From NCBI GenBank assembly GCA_009774535.1, contig VSNY01000096.1, positions 1 through 13,984 on the forward strand: a DNA stretch of 13,984 nt. Direction: 5' to 3'. How positions within the stretch are numbered: position 1 is the first letter of the stretch; every line of letters starts with the position of its first letter. This DNA is from Lachnospiraceae bacterium (GTDB lineage: Bacteria; Bacillota; Clostridia; Lachnospirales; Lachnospiraceae). Under the pieces are notes generated by a model. It saw nothing but the letters and a program-made list of their open reading frames with translations, ran no database searches and had not been told where the DNA came from. Of this stretch, positions 1 to 6,738 are shown piece after piece. A program made the position numbers and the translations under genes.

Positions 1-927
1 ATTATAGGTGCGGATCTTCTCCGAACGGTCGCCTGTCCCGATCTGGCTGCGGCGCGCCTCAGATTCTGCATCCTGCTTTTTTTGCAGTTCCAGGTCATAT
101 AATTTTGCACGCAGCAGCGCAAACGCTTTTTCTTTATTCTGCAGCTGCGACTTTTCGGTCTGGCTGTAGATCACAATTCCAGTCGGATAATGCGTTAGTC
201 GCACGGCGGAATCTGTCGTATTGACACACTGTCCGCCGTTGCCGGAGGCGCGCATAACGTCGATCCGGATATCTTTTTCATCGATCTGCACATCCACTTC
301 CTCTGCTTCCGGCATTACCGCTACGGTAATCGTAGACGTGTGAATGCGCCCCTGGGACTCGGTTTCCGGCACGCGCTGGACGCGGTGGACGCCGGACTCG
401 AATTTCAGCCTGGAATATGCGCCCTGCCCGGACACCATAAAGTTCACGGACTTCATGCCGCCAATGCCGATCTCTTCGATCTCCAGTGTCTCCACCTTCC
501 AGTGGCAGCTTTCCGCGTAATGGACATACATACGGTAAATCTCTGCCGCAAACAGCGCTGCCTCGTCGCCGCCCGCACCTGCACGGATTTCCACGACCAC
601 ATTTTTTTCATCGTTCGGATCTTTGGGAAGCAGCAGGATCTTTAGCTTATTTTCCAGTTCTGTAACGGCTGTTTTGGCGTCGTTTAATTCTTCTTTCGCC
701 AGCTCGCGCAGTTCTTCGTCTGATTCTTCCTCCAGCATAGACAGACTGTCCTCAATATCCTGTTTTGCTTTTTTATATGCTCCGTAAGCCTCCACAATCG
801 GCGCCAGATTGCTCTGTTCTTTCATCAGATTGCGGAAACGGCCTGTATCATTTGCCACATCCGGTTCACTGAGCTGGTTCATGACTTCCTCATACCGGAG
901 CAGCAGATCCTCTAATCTGTCAAACAT
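1..927 (-). CDS. prfA: Peptide chain release factor 1 (RF1), 3' end cut by window edge
   Basis: RF1 ends translation at UAA and UAG codons by triggering peptidyl-tRNA hydrolysis on the ribosome. The first 309 codons are present and the frame runs off the window at position 1. Family members are about 355-360 residues, so roughly 50 are missing. The stop-codon reading tripeptide of the PxT type (PET, residues 187-189, in RVPETESQGRIHTS) marks this as RF1 rather than RF2. The catalytic GGQ loop is GNGGQCVN, with GGQ at 231-233; its glutamine is the expected target of the PrmC methylase encoded just upstream. The N-terminal helical part and the domain-2 sequence AGAGGDEAALFA (116-127) are also present. 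The start at 927 follows GGAGG at six-base spacing. prmC ends 28 bases upstream, so the two are almost certainly co-transcribed. Confidence 0.97.
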   Translation of the reverse strand, partial: MFDRLEDLLLRYEEVMNQLSEPDVANDTGRFRNLMKEQSNLAPIVEAYGAYKKAKQDIEDSLSMLEEESDEELRELAKEELNDAKTAVTELENKLKILLLPKDPNDEKNVVVEIRAGAGGDEAALFAAEIYRMYVHYAESCHWKVETLEIEEIGIGGMKSVNFMVSGQGAYSRLKFESGVHRVQRVPETESQGRIHTSTITVAVMPEAEEVDVQIDEKDIRIDVMRASGNGGQCVNTTDSAVRLTHYPTGIVIYSQTEKSQLQNKEKAFALLRAKLYDLELQKKQDAESEARRSQIGTGDRSEKIRTYN

Positions 928-954
928 GTTTTTCCTCCAAAATTCTTATCAAAA

Positions 955-1782
955 TCAAATCCGCCCTTTCACAACCCGTTCCTGATGTGCCAGATCCCTG
1001 ACTACAGCCACGTCCCGGTAACCGGCGGCGCACATCATATTCGTTACGGCAGGCCCCTGGTCATACCCGATTTCCAAATAGAGATATCCGTCTTTGTTCA
1101 GGTAATCTTTTCCCTGGGCAATGATCTGACGGTAAAAATCCAGTCCGTCCACACCGCCGTCCAACGCGCCTACCGGCTCAAAATCACGCACTTCCGGCAT
1201 CAGACCTAAGATGTCTTCCTGCGGGATATAAGGCGGATTGGATACAATCAGGTCAAAGCGCCCGCTGATATTTTCGTACAGGTTGCTGCGGACCCATTCG
1301 ATCTCTACCTCATGCAGTCTGGCATTTTCTTTTGCCACAAGCAGCGCCTGCTTGGAAATATCACTGCCGGTAGCCGTCATTCCGTGCGCGTTTTTCATCA
1401 GACTGATCACAATGCAGCCAGAACCCGTGCCAAGATCCAGAATCTCCATGCCCGGCTGGCAGATTTTCAACGCTTCTTCCACCAGCGTCTCCGTATCCTG
1501 CCTCGGAACCAGCACATTGGAATTCACTTTGAAGTTCAGCCCCATAAACTCCTGTTCGCCTGTAATATACTGCAGCGGAATCCGTTCCGCCCTTTTACGG
1601 ATCGCAATCTCATATTCAGACTGCTGCTCTAAGGTCATCGTTTCTTTCATATGGGAATAATAAAAGGTACGGTTGATCCTGCATACCGTTTCCAGCAGCA
1701 GCCAGGCGTCCAGCTTTGCTTCCGCAACGCCTGCCTGCCCCAGCACATGACTCCCCCATTCCATCGCCTCTTGATAGATCAT
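955..1782 (-). CDS. prmC: Peptide chain release factor N5-glutamine methyltransferase
   Basis: PrmC (HemK) transfers a methyl group from S-adenosylmethionine to the glutamine of the GGQ motif in release factors, which raises termination efficiency. The 275-residue length is normal. An N-terminal helical release-factor-binding domain covers about residues 1-75, followed by PLQYITGEQEF (69-79), which is typical of the family. The SAM-binding motif is DLGTGSG (116-122), and the catalytic motif NPPY (182-185) contacts the target glutamine amide. The start at 1782 has GGAGGG just upstream, and no competing in-frame start is better placed. DUF1385 ends 19 bases upstream and prfA starts 28 bases downstream, so enzyme and substrate sit together in one transcription unit. 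Confidence 0.97.
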   Translation of the reverse strand: MIYQEAMEWGSHVLGQAGVAEAKLDAWLLLETVCRINRTFYYSHMKETMTLEQQSEYEIAIRKRAERIPLQYITGEQEFMGLNFKVNSNVLVPRQDTETLVEEALKICQPGMEILDLGTGSGCIVISLMKNAHGMTATGSDISKQALLVAKENARLHEVEIEWVRSNLYENISGRFDLIVSNPPYIPQEDILGLMPEVRDFEPVGALDGGVDGLDFYRQIIAQGKDYLNKDGYLYLEIGYDQGPAVTNMMCAAGYRDVAVVRDLAHQERVVKGRI

Positions 1783-1801
1783 GCCATCCCTCCATCCTTG
1801 A

Positions 1802-2746
1802 TCATGGCAGTTTTTCGTTTTCCTTTAAATATGCTTTCCAGTCAAATACCGCTTCTACCGACGCGATGCCGACCTCAATCATAGCATCGTCCGGCTCTCT
1901 TGTTGTCAGCTTCTGCAGCGCCATACCCGGCCTGCTGATCAGATCCGTCAGCCAGTGATCACTCCTGCCTGCCAGACGGATCATTTCATAGGCGCACCCG
2001 GCAATCACCGGAACAAGCGCCAGACGGATCACAATCCGCAGCAAGCCGGAATCCGTACGGATAAAGAAAAAGAAAAGAATACTGATGCAGACAACCAGAA
2101 ATAAAAAACTGGTTCCGCACCGTTTATGCAGCCTGGAACTGTTCCTTACATTTTCCACAGTAAGCTCCAGACCGTGTTCAATGCAGTTGATACACTTATG
2201 TTCTGCCCCGTGATACATAAATACCCGCTGGATATCTTCCAGCCGGGAGATCAGCAGGATATATGCAAAAAAGACCGCCAGCCGCAATGCGCCTTCCACT
2301 GCCGTAAGCGCCGCCCGGGAAATGATCCATCCCCGGAACAGGCCGGAAATCAGATATGGAATCAGCATAAAAATCACAATGGCCGCCGCAACAGATCCTG
2401 CCATTGTAAGCCCCATCAGCAGGGATTCTTTTTTCTTCTTTGCCTGTGTACTGCATCCATCCAAATGCCCTTCTTTTTTACAATCTTCTTCACAAGCTTC
2501 TTCTTCATAAAAAGAAGCAGAATACATCAGCGTGCGCATGCCAAGCGTCAAAGACTCTATAAAGTTCACAACGCCCCGAATAAAAGGAAGCCTGCGCAGC
2601 AAGGCATCCGGCCAAATCCCTCTGTATTCGTTTGTATCTACAATTATCTCTCCATCAGGTTTTCGGACTGCAACTGCATACCGCGTTCCGTTTTTCATCA
2701 TCACGCCTTCCATAACAGCCTGTCCGCCGATTCCGGAATATCTCAT
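1802..2746 (-). CDS. DUF1385 family membrane protein (YqhQ-like)
   Basis: This is a conserved Firmicutes membrane protein whose biochemical role is, to my knowledge, not settled. Family signatures are GGQAVMEGVMM at residues 7-17, the His/Cys-rich stretch YHGAEHKCINCIE at 178-190, and HKRCGTSFLF at 207-216. These clustered His and Cys residues could bind metal, but that is inference. Hydrophobic segments lie near residues 112-137, 152-167, 213-229 and 237-256. A Cys-, acid- and lysine-rich stretch (about 81-108) precedes the first membrane segment and looks cytosolic. Length is 314 residues. AAGGAG lies eight bases before the start at 2746. The gene sits between rpmE and prmC, so a link to translation is suggested only by position. 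A terminator-like hairpin lies 31 bases upstream of the start. Confidence 0.93.
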   Translation of the reverse strand: MRYSGIGGQAVMEGVMMKNGTRYAVAVRKPDGEIIVDTNEYRGIWPDALLRRLPFIRGVVNFIESLTLGMRTLMYSASFYEEEACEEDCKKEGHLDGCSTQAKKKKESLLMGLTMAGSVAAAIVIFMLIPYLISGLFRGWIISRAALTAVEGALRLAVFFAYILLISRLEDIQRVFMYHGAEHKCINCIEHGLELTVENVRNSSRLHKRCGTSFLFLVVCISILFFFFIRTDSGLLRIVIRLALVPVIAGCAYEMIRLAGRSDHWLTDLISRPGMALQKLTTREPDDAMIEVGIASVEAVFDWKAYLKENEKLP

Positions 2747-2776
2747 ATCTGCTGCTCCTTAAAAACAACGAATCGT

Positions 2777-2808
2777 AAAAAAGGTTGAGATTTCACAACC
2801 TCAACCTT
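2777..2808 (-). terminator. Intrinsic terminator after rpmE
   Basis: On the minus strand a perfect 9-bp stem (AAGGTTGAG paired with CTCAACCTT, loop of 10) runs directly into a run of T residues (plus-strand A run at 2777-2782). It begins 22 bases after the rpmE stop codon. Only about 30 bases separate it from the DUF1385 start, and I see no convincing promoter in that space, so DUF1385-prmC-prfA may depend on read-through. Confidence 0.8.
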
Positions 2809-2829
2809 ACCTGCCTCGCTTTTCCTGTT

Positions 2830-3030
2830 CTATTTCATGCCATATTTCTTATTGAACTGCTCAATACGTCCGCGTGCCTGGCTTGCCTTCTGCTGTCCAG
2901 TATAGAACGGATGACATTTGGAACAAATTTCCACGTGAAGCTCCTTTTTCGTAGAACCAGTTACGAATGTGTTGCCACAGTTACATGTAACGGTTGCCTG
3001 ATAGTATTCCGGCTGAATATCTGTTTTCAT
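2830..3030 (-). CDS. rpmE: 50S ribosomal protein L31, zinc-binding type
   Basis: L31 is a small protein of the large ribosomal subunit that helps bridge the two subunits. The 66-residue product begins MKTDIQPEYYQATVTC and has Cys at 16, 18, 36 and 39 (CNC and CSKC). This is the C+ zinc-ribbon form, as opposed to the zinc-independent paralogue induced in zinc starvation. The open frame extends 30 codons further upstream, but the start at 3030 is preferred: AGGTGA stands six bases before it, the protein then has normal length, and the longer form would read through the promoter. It lies downstream of rho and has its own promoter and terminator. Confidence 0.97.
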   Translation of the reverse strand: MKTDIQPEYYQATVTCNCGNTFVTGSTKKELHVEICSKCHPFYTGQQKASQARGRIEQFNKKYGMK

Positions 3031-3063
3031 TATTTTCACCTCGCATATATCATAATCAATCTC

Positions 3064-3089
3064 TATCGCTCGAAAAATTAACAGCGATA
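3064..3089 (-). promoter_or_regulatory. Inverted repeat at the rpmE transcription start
   Basis: A perfect 7-bp inverted repeat (TATCGCT and AGCGATA, 12-base loop) spans the predicted rpmE start point. One arm overlaps or abuts the -10 element, so it could act as a DNA operator, or as an RNA hairpin in longer transcripts reading in from rho. The loop is AT-rich and no T run follows, so it is not a terminator. The function is inferred. Confidence 0.35.
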
Positions 3090-3120
3090 TTATAGTAGCA
3101 TATTCATATTTTATATGCAA
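3089..3120 (-). promoter_or_regulatory. Promoter for rpmE
   Basis: On the minus strand TTGCAT (3115-3120) is followed after 17 bases by TACTAT (3092-3097), preceded by TGC as an extended -10. An overlapping perfect TATAAT lies at 3089-3094, but at a 20-base spacing. Transcription would start near 3082-3085 and give a leader of about 55 bases for L31. Confidence 0.65.
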
Positions 3121-3200
3121 GGGGTTTTTGAATATTCCTGAAATTTTTTGTATTTTGTAGAATCCGTATTGCAGTACACGGCCGGAACGGCTATCGATTC

Positions 3201-4799
3201 CTACACTCTGCGCTTTTTCACCAACTGTATAAAATCACGATTATTCCCTGTATGTGAAAACATATTCAAAATATTCTCCACTGCTTCATCCGTCTTCATT
3301 CCATTGATACCTTTACGCATAATGTCCACTGCTTCCCGTTCTTCGCGGTCTAAAAGCAGATCTTCCCTGCGCGTGCCGGATTTTACAATATCAATCGCCG
3401 GGAATACCCTTCTTTCGGAAAGTTTACGGTCAAGTACCAGTTCCATATTCCCAGTTCCTTTAAATTCCTCATAGATGACATCATCCATTTTGCTTCCGGT
3501 ATCTACAAGCGCGGACGCAAGTACCGTCAGGCTGCCGCCTTCACGCATATTTCTGGCTGCGCCAAAGAAACGCTTCGGCATATGCAGCGCTGCGGGATCA
3601 AGTCCGCCGGAAAGCGTCCTGCCGCTTGGCGGAACGGTCAGATTGTAAGCTCTTGCCAGACGGGTAATGCTGTCTAACAAAATCAGCACATCCTGCTTAT
3701 GCTCTACCAGACGCTTGGCCCGTTCGATCACCATTTCAGATACCCGTTTATGATGCTCCGGCAGCTCATCAAACGTAGAATAAATCACTTCTACATTATT
3801 GCCCTCGATCGCTTCCTTAATATCCGTCACTTCCTCCGGACGCTCGTCAATCAGCAGAATAATCAGATGGATTTCCGGGTTGTTGACTTTCACTGCCTGC
3901 GCGATCTGTTTTAGCAGGGTCGTTTTCCCTGCTTTTGGCGGGGATACAATCATACCACGCTGCCCTTTGCCGATCGGCGATACCATATCCACAATACGCA
4001 TGGACGTCGTTGTACGGTTCGTCTCCAGACGCAGACGCTCATTTGGAAAGATCGGCGTCAGATCTTCAAAATTCCTTCTCTGCGCAACGACAGACGGATG
4101 GTAGCCGTTAATCGTTGTGATATATAACAACGCACTGAATTTTTCCCCCTGCGTCTTTATCCTCGTATTGCCGCGTACAATATCTCCGGTCTTTAAGCCA
4201 AAACGGCGGATCTGGGATGGTGATACATATACGTCATGCTCGCCCGGCAGATAGTTCTCACAGCGGATAAAGCCATAACCGTCCGGCATCACCTCTAAAA
4301 TACCATCTGCTGTAACTCCGCTGTCCAAATCCGAATTAATATCTTCCCTGTTATTCTCTGCATCCGGTCTGCGCGGACGCATTTCCCGCGTTGGATTCTG
4401 CATCTCCGCCCTGTCGGCTGGCCGTTCCTGTCTGTCTGGCCGTTCCTGCCTGTCCATACGGTTTTCCATACGATTCTCCATGCGAACCGGCCGCTCCTGT
4501 CTGTCTGGCCGTTCCGTTCTTTCCGGCTGGTTTTGATCTTCCAATCTGCCAGGAGCCGCGGACGGTTCTTCCTGCATCCGGTTCTCCTGCTGCATACCTG
4601 TTTGTTCCGCTGCAGATTCTGTTTTCACAGATTCAGTTTCCGGCTCTTTTTGTACGCCCTGTTCTCTAAGTTTTTCGTCTTCCATTACCATGCGGTCGAT
4701 CAAAGCCGCTTTTTTCAGCATGCTGATTCCTTTTAATCCGCGCGCTTTCGCAAGCTCTCTTAATACAGCCAAAGATAATGTTTCATATTTTTCCCTCAT
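3201..4799 (-). CDS. rho: Transcription termination factor Rho
   Basis: Rho is a hexameric RNA-dependent ATPase that terminates untranslated transcripts. Domains in order: an N-terminal helical Rho_N domain (residues 1-45, LRELAKARGLKGISMLKK); a long charged linker rich in R, E, Q, N, P and M (about 50-150); the RNA-binding cold-shock-like fold (165-235, with GYGFIR at 174-179); and the RecA-type ATPase. Walker A is SPPKAGKTT (286-294), the catalytic-glutamate segment is LLIDERPEEVTD (315-326), and Walker B is VLILLDSITR (371-380). The Q- and R-loop region LSGGLDPAALHMPKR is at 396-410. At 532 residues it is longer than the roughly 420 of E. coli Rho; the linker accounts for the difference. 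GGAG lies six bases before the start at 4799. The start overlaps the stop of a small upstream ORF. No clear terminator separates rho from rpmE. Confidence 0.97.
   Translation of the reverse strand: MREKYETLSLAVLRELAKARGLKGISMLKKAALIDRMVMEDEKLREQGVQKEPETESVKTESAAEQTGMQQENRMQEEPSAAPGRLEDQNQPERTERPDRQERPVRMENRMENRMDRQERPDRQERPADRAEMQNPTREMRPRRPDAENNREDINSDLDSGVTADGILEVMPDGYGFIRCENYLPGEHDVYVSPSQIRRFGLKTGDIVRGNTRIKTQGEKFSALLYITTINGYHPSVVAQRRNFEDLTPIFPNERLRLETNRTTTSMRIVDMVSPIGKGQRGMIVSPPKAGKTTLLKQIAQAVKVNNPEIHLIILLIDERPEEVTDIKEAIEGNNVEVIYSTFDELPEHHKRVSEMVIERAKRLVEHKQDVLILLDSITRLARAYNLTVPPSGRTLSGGLDPAALHMPKRFFGAARNMREGGSLTVLASALVDTGSKMDDVIYEEFKGTGNMELVLDRKLSERRVFPAIDIVKSGTRREDLLLDREEREAVDIMRKGINGMKTDEAVENILNMFSHTGNNRDFIQLVKKRRV
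4420..4515 (-). repeat. Tandem 18-bp and 12-bp repeats inside the rho linker
   Basis: Near-identical 18-bp units lie at 4420-4437, 4438-4455 and 4489-4506, with a half unit at 4507-4515. Each starts GGCCGTTCC or GGCCGCTCC and encodes RPDRQE-like hexapeptides on the minus strand. Between them are two 12-bp units (4456-4467 and 4468-4479) plus part of a third, encoding MENR repeats. All units are multiples of three, so the rho frame is kept. The pattern suggests slippage-type expansion. Confidence 0.8.
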
Positions 4800-4921
4800 T
4801 CAAATTCTCCTATTCTAAAAGTAATATTGGGATTCTCAAATCCGAACACCATAAAATTGCTGAAGTCTGTTTGAACAAACTGTGAATTTAATCTGATTAA
4901 AGATACACGATCCTGCATCAT
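4796..4921 (-). CDS. Candidate 41-residue leader ORF overlapping the rho start
   Basis: A minus-strand frame with tandem ATG codons (4919-4921 and 4916-4918) runs 41 codons and ends in a TGA that overlaps the rho ATG (ATGA). AGGGG stands four bases before the first ATG and seven before the second, within a small CCCC-ATA-GGGG hairpin (4924-4934) that could mask it. The peptide begins MMQDRVSLIRLNSQF and ends NITFRIGEFE. It has no recognisable domain or membrane segment. The start lies about 60 bases below the predicted rho transcription start, so it would be translated from the rho mRNA and could couple to Rho synthesis. E. coli rho also has a short leader peptide gene (rhoL), but I see no sequence basis for homology. 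It may be only an open stretch in an untranslated leader. Confidence 0.4.
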   Translation of the reverse strand: MMQDRVSLIRLNSQFVQTDFSNFMVFGFENPNITFRIGEFE

Positions 4922-4987
4922 TTCCCCTATGGGGTATGCTGTCTTATGGCCTGCGTATTTATGTACAGACCTGCCGGAACTGATCGT

Positions 4988-5016
4988 ATTATACACCATT
5001 CTTTGGAAAATAGGAA
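4988..5016 (-). promoter_or_regulatory. Candidate promoter for rho
   Basis: A perfect TATAAT lies on the minus strand at 4988-4993. TTCCTA (5011-5016), at 17-base spacing, is a poor -35 with three of six matches. Transcription would start near 4981 and leave a leader of about 180 bases before rho. It faces away from the malic enzyme promoter, which lies 10 bases further on. Confidence 0.5.
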
Positions 5017-5026
5017 GCCTTTTTTC

Positions 5027-5055
5027 TTGATTTGTAAAAATAATGGTGGTATGAT
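5027..5055 (+). promoter_or_regulatory. Promoter for the malic enzyme gene
   Basis: TTGATT (5027-5032), a 17-base spacer and TATGAT (5050-5055) form a near-consensus housekeeping promoter. TGG just before the -10 supplies the extended element. Transcription would start near 5062 and give a 5' leader of about 40 bases. Confidence 0.8.
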
Positions 5056-5102
5056 GATAAAGTTCAGGCAATACAAAATTACAATACAGAATGGAGAACC
5101 CC

Positions 5103-6251
5103 ATGGATCTGAAAGAACAAGCAATCCATATGCACAAAAAATGGAACGGAAAACTAGACACCGTATCAAAATTTCCAATAAAGACAAGCGAAGACCTTGC
5201 CATCGCCTACACGCCGGGTGTTGCAGAGCCTTGTAAGCTGATCGCTAAAGACGCTTCTCTTGCCTATACTTACACCATGAAGGCGAATACTGTCGCTGTC
5301 GTATCTGACGGAAGCGCCGTACTCGGGCTTGGAAATATCGGGCCGTATGCCGCTATGCCGGTAATGGAAGGAAAATGTGTTCTATTTAAAGAGTTTGCGG
5401 GCATCAATGCGGTACCAATCTGTCTCGATACCCAGGACACCGAAGAAATTATCCGTACCGTCAAATGCATCGCACCCGGATTTGGCGGCATTAACCTGGA
5501 AGATATCTGTGCGCCGCGCTGCTTTGAGATCGAATCACGGTTAAAAGAAATGCTGGATATCCCTGTCTTTCATGACGACCAGCATGGGACAGCGATTGTT
5601 GTGCTGGCAGGTATCATCAACAGCCTGAAAATCACAGGCAAAAAAAAGGAAGACTGCCGGGTCGTTGTCAACGGCGCCGGGTCTGCCGGAATTGCAATTA
5701 CCAAACTGCTGCTGTCTTACGGCTTTCAGCATCTGACTCTGTGTGACCGCCAGGGAATCCTGGGCAAAGATACGAAAGATCTGAACTGGATGCAGCTTGA
5801 AATGACAAAAGTAACCAATGTTTCTAATGCCTGCGGAACGCTTGCAGACGCTATGAAAGGCGCCGACATTTTTATAGGCGTCTCCGCCCCTGGAATCGTA
5901 ACGCCGCAAATGGCATCTTCCATGCAAAAAGACGCTGTGCTGTTTGCTATGGCCAATCCGGTGCCTGAAATTATGCCGGACGCCGCAAAAGCAGCCGGAG
6001 TCCGAATCGTTGGCACCGGAAGAAGCGATTTTCCAAACCAGGTAAACAATGTTGCCGCTTTCCCAGGGATTTTCAAAGGCGCGCTCGAAGGACACGCAAA
6101 GCAGATTACAGAAGAAATGAAACTGGCGGCGGCACAGGCAATTGCCGGACTTGTGCCGGACGGCCAATTAAACGAAGAAAACATTATGCCGCAGGCATTT
6201 GACCCGCGCATCGCAAAAGTCGTCAGTGAAGCCGTCAAAGCGCATATTTAA
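5103..6251 (+). CDS. NAD(P)-dependent malic enzyme, short bacterial type
   Basis: The enzyme oxidatively decarboxylates malate to pyruvate in the cytosol, yielding NADH or NADPH and linking C4 acids to pyruvate. Motifs in the 382-residue product: YTPGVAEPC at 36-44, FHDDQHGTA at 156-164 around the metal and substrate site, and the dinucleotide-binding VVVNGAGSAG at 187-196. ANPVPEIMP (284-292) and NQVNNVAAFPG (312-322) are conserved C-terminal segments. The length fits the single-domain bacterial form. An in-frame ATG lies four codons upstream at 5091, but GGAG at 5093-5096 sits inside that extension, six bases before 5103, so 5103 is chosen. I cannot settle cofactor preference, or the malolactic alternative, from sequence alone. 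It is divergent from rho and appears monocistronic. Confidence 0.95.
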   Translation: MDLKEQAIHMHKKWNGKLDTVSKFPIKTSEDLAIAYTPGVAEPCKLIAKDASLAYTYTMKANTVAVVSDGSAVLGLGNIGPYAAMPVMEGKCVLFKEFAGINAVPICLDTQDTEEIIRTVKCIAPGFGGINLEDICAPRCFEIESRLKEMLDIPVFHDDQHGTAIVVLAGIINSLKITGKKKEDCRVVVNGAGSAGIAITKLLLSYGFQHLTLCDRQGILGKDTKDLNWMQLEMTKVTNVSNACGTLADAMKGADIFIGVSAPGIVTPQMASSMQKDAVLFAMANPVPEIMPDAAKAAGVRIVGTGRSDFPNQVNNVAAFPGIFKGALEGHAKQITEEMKLAAAQAIAGLVPDGQLNEENIMPQAFDPRIAKVVSEAVKAHI

Positions 6252-6264
6252 CAGCATCCCGCCG

Positions 6265-6309
6265 CACACTGCAGACGCCAGGGAAATCACTCCCTGTGTT
6301 TGCAGCGTG
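6265..6309. terminator. Hairpin between convergent genes, possible bidirectional terminator
   Basis: Inner stem CAGGGA/TCCCTG (6279-6284 and 6291-6296, 6-base loop) and outer stem CTGCA/TGCAG (6269-6273 and 6301-6305), extended by CAC/GTG across one mismatch, lie between the malic enzyme stop and the DUF2871 stop. Neither strand has a clear T run after it, so intrinsic termination is uncertain. Rho-dependent ends or simple mRNA 3' protection are alternatives. Confidence 0.4.
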
Positions 6310-6312
6310 CCG

Positions 6313-6738
6313 TCAAAAGCTTTCGTCCGCGATATTTTTTCTAATCGCGCAAAACAGCATCCAAACCGCTATCGTCAGCAGGATATGCGAAATTCCGGCA
6401 AACCCGGAAATCATAGCGTCCACGGTCCTTGTAAGCGCCGGATTTAACACCTGCAGAATCCCTCTTGCCAGCATGGTACAAGCCATAAAAGGAAGCGCAA
6501 TATTATACAGCACGAAAAACCGCCGAAACGTCTGATCCTGCAGCAATCCATGCTCTGCTTTGCAGTACAGGGCAATCACCAGAAACAAGATCATGCCAAG
6601 TACAAATAAATGCGTATGTACAAACCGCAGCATCGTTTCACCTGTAAATCCTTTCAGCTTCGTAAACTCTCTGTAAAACACCCCTGCTATGATCGCTGAT
6701 ACAAAATAAATCATAGAAGTATTTAACAGTTTTCTCAT
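6313..6738 (-). CDS. DUF2871 family four-helix membrane protein
   Basis: The 141-residue product matches what I know of the DUF2871 family: a start like MRKLLNTSMIY, then GVFYREFTKLKGFTGET (19-35) and VHTHLFVLGM (40-49). Four hydrophobic segments are predicted near residues 5-21, 40-59, 73-92 and 107-131, so it is an integral membrane protein with little outside the bilayer. Histidines at 41, 43, 63 and 118 lie in or near the membrane segments and could bind heme or metal; this is speculation. No function is established that I know of. The start at 6738 has AAAGGAGG at good spacing. It converges on the malic enzyme gene. Its ATG overlaps the stop of a broken upstream frame (6735-6833). Confidence 0.88.
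   Translation of the reverse strand: MRKLLNTSMIYFVSAIIAGVFYREFTKLKGFTGETMLRFVHTHLFVLGMILFLVIALYCKAEHGLLQDQTFRRFFVLYNIALPFMACTMLARGILQVLNPALTRTVDAMISGFAGISHILLTIAVWMLFCAIRKNIADESF

Noticed and set aside
2126..2788. A 220-codon plus-strand frame
   Set aside because: It is antisense to the well-supported DUF1385 gene, has a His/Gln/Lys-rich composition typical of shadow frames, and has no ribosome binding site or promoter.
3031..3120. N-terminal extension of L31 by 30 residues
   Set aside because: It would include the promoter and leader in the coding region; the ribosome binding site and family length both support the start at 3030.
4420..4515. CRISPR-like repeat array
   Set aside because: The repeats are 18 and 12 bp, contiguous, without spacers, and keep the rho frame; they are coding tandem repeats.
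4796..5203. A 135-codon minus-strand frame ending at the rho start
   Set aside because: Its 5' part lies antisense to the start of the malic enzyme gene and runs through both divergent promoters. Only the final 41 codons, which have their own start site, are kept as a candidate.
5541..6238. Two long minus-strand frames (208 and 170 codons) opposite the malic enzyme
   Set aside because: Both are shadows of the malic enzyme reading frame. They lack start signals, and the composition is biased as expected for antisense frames.
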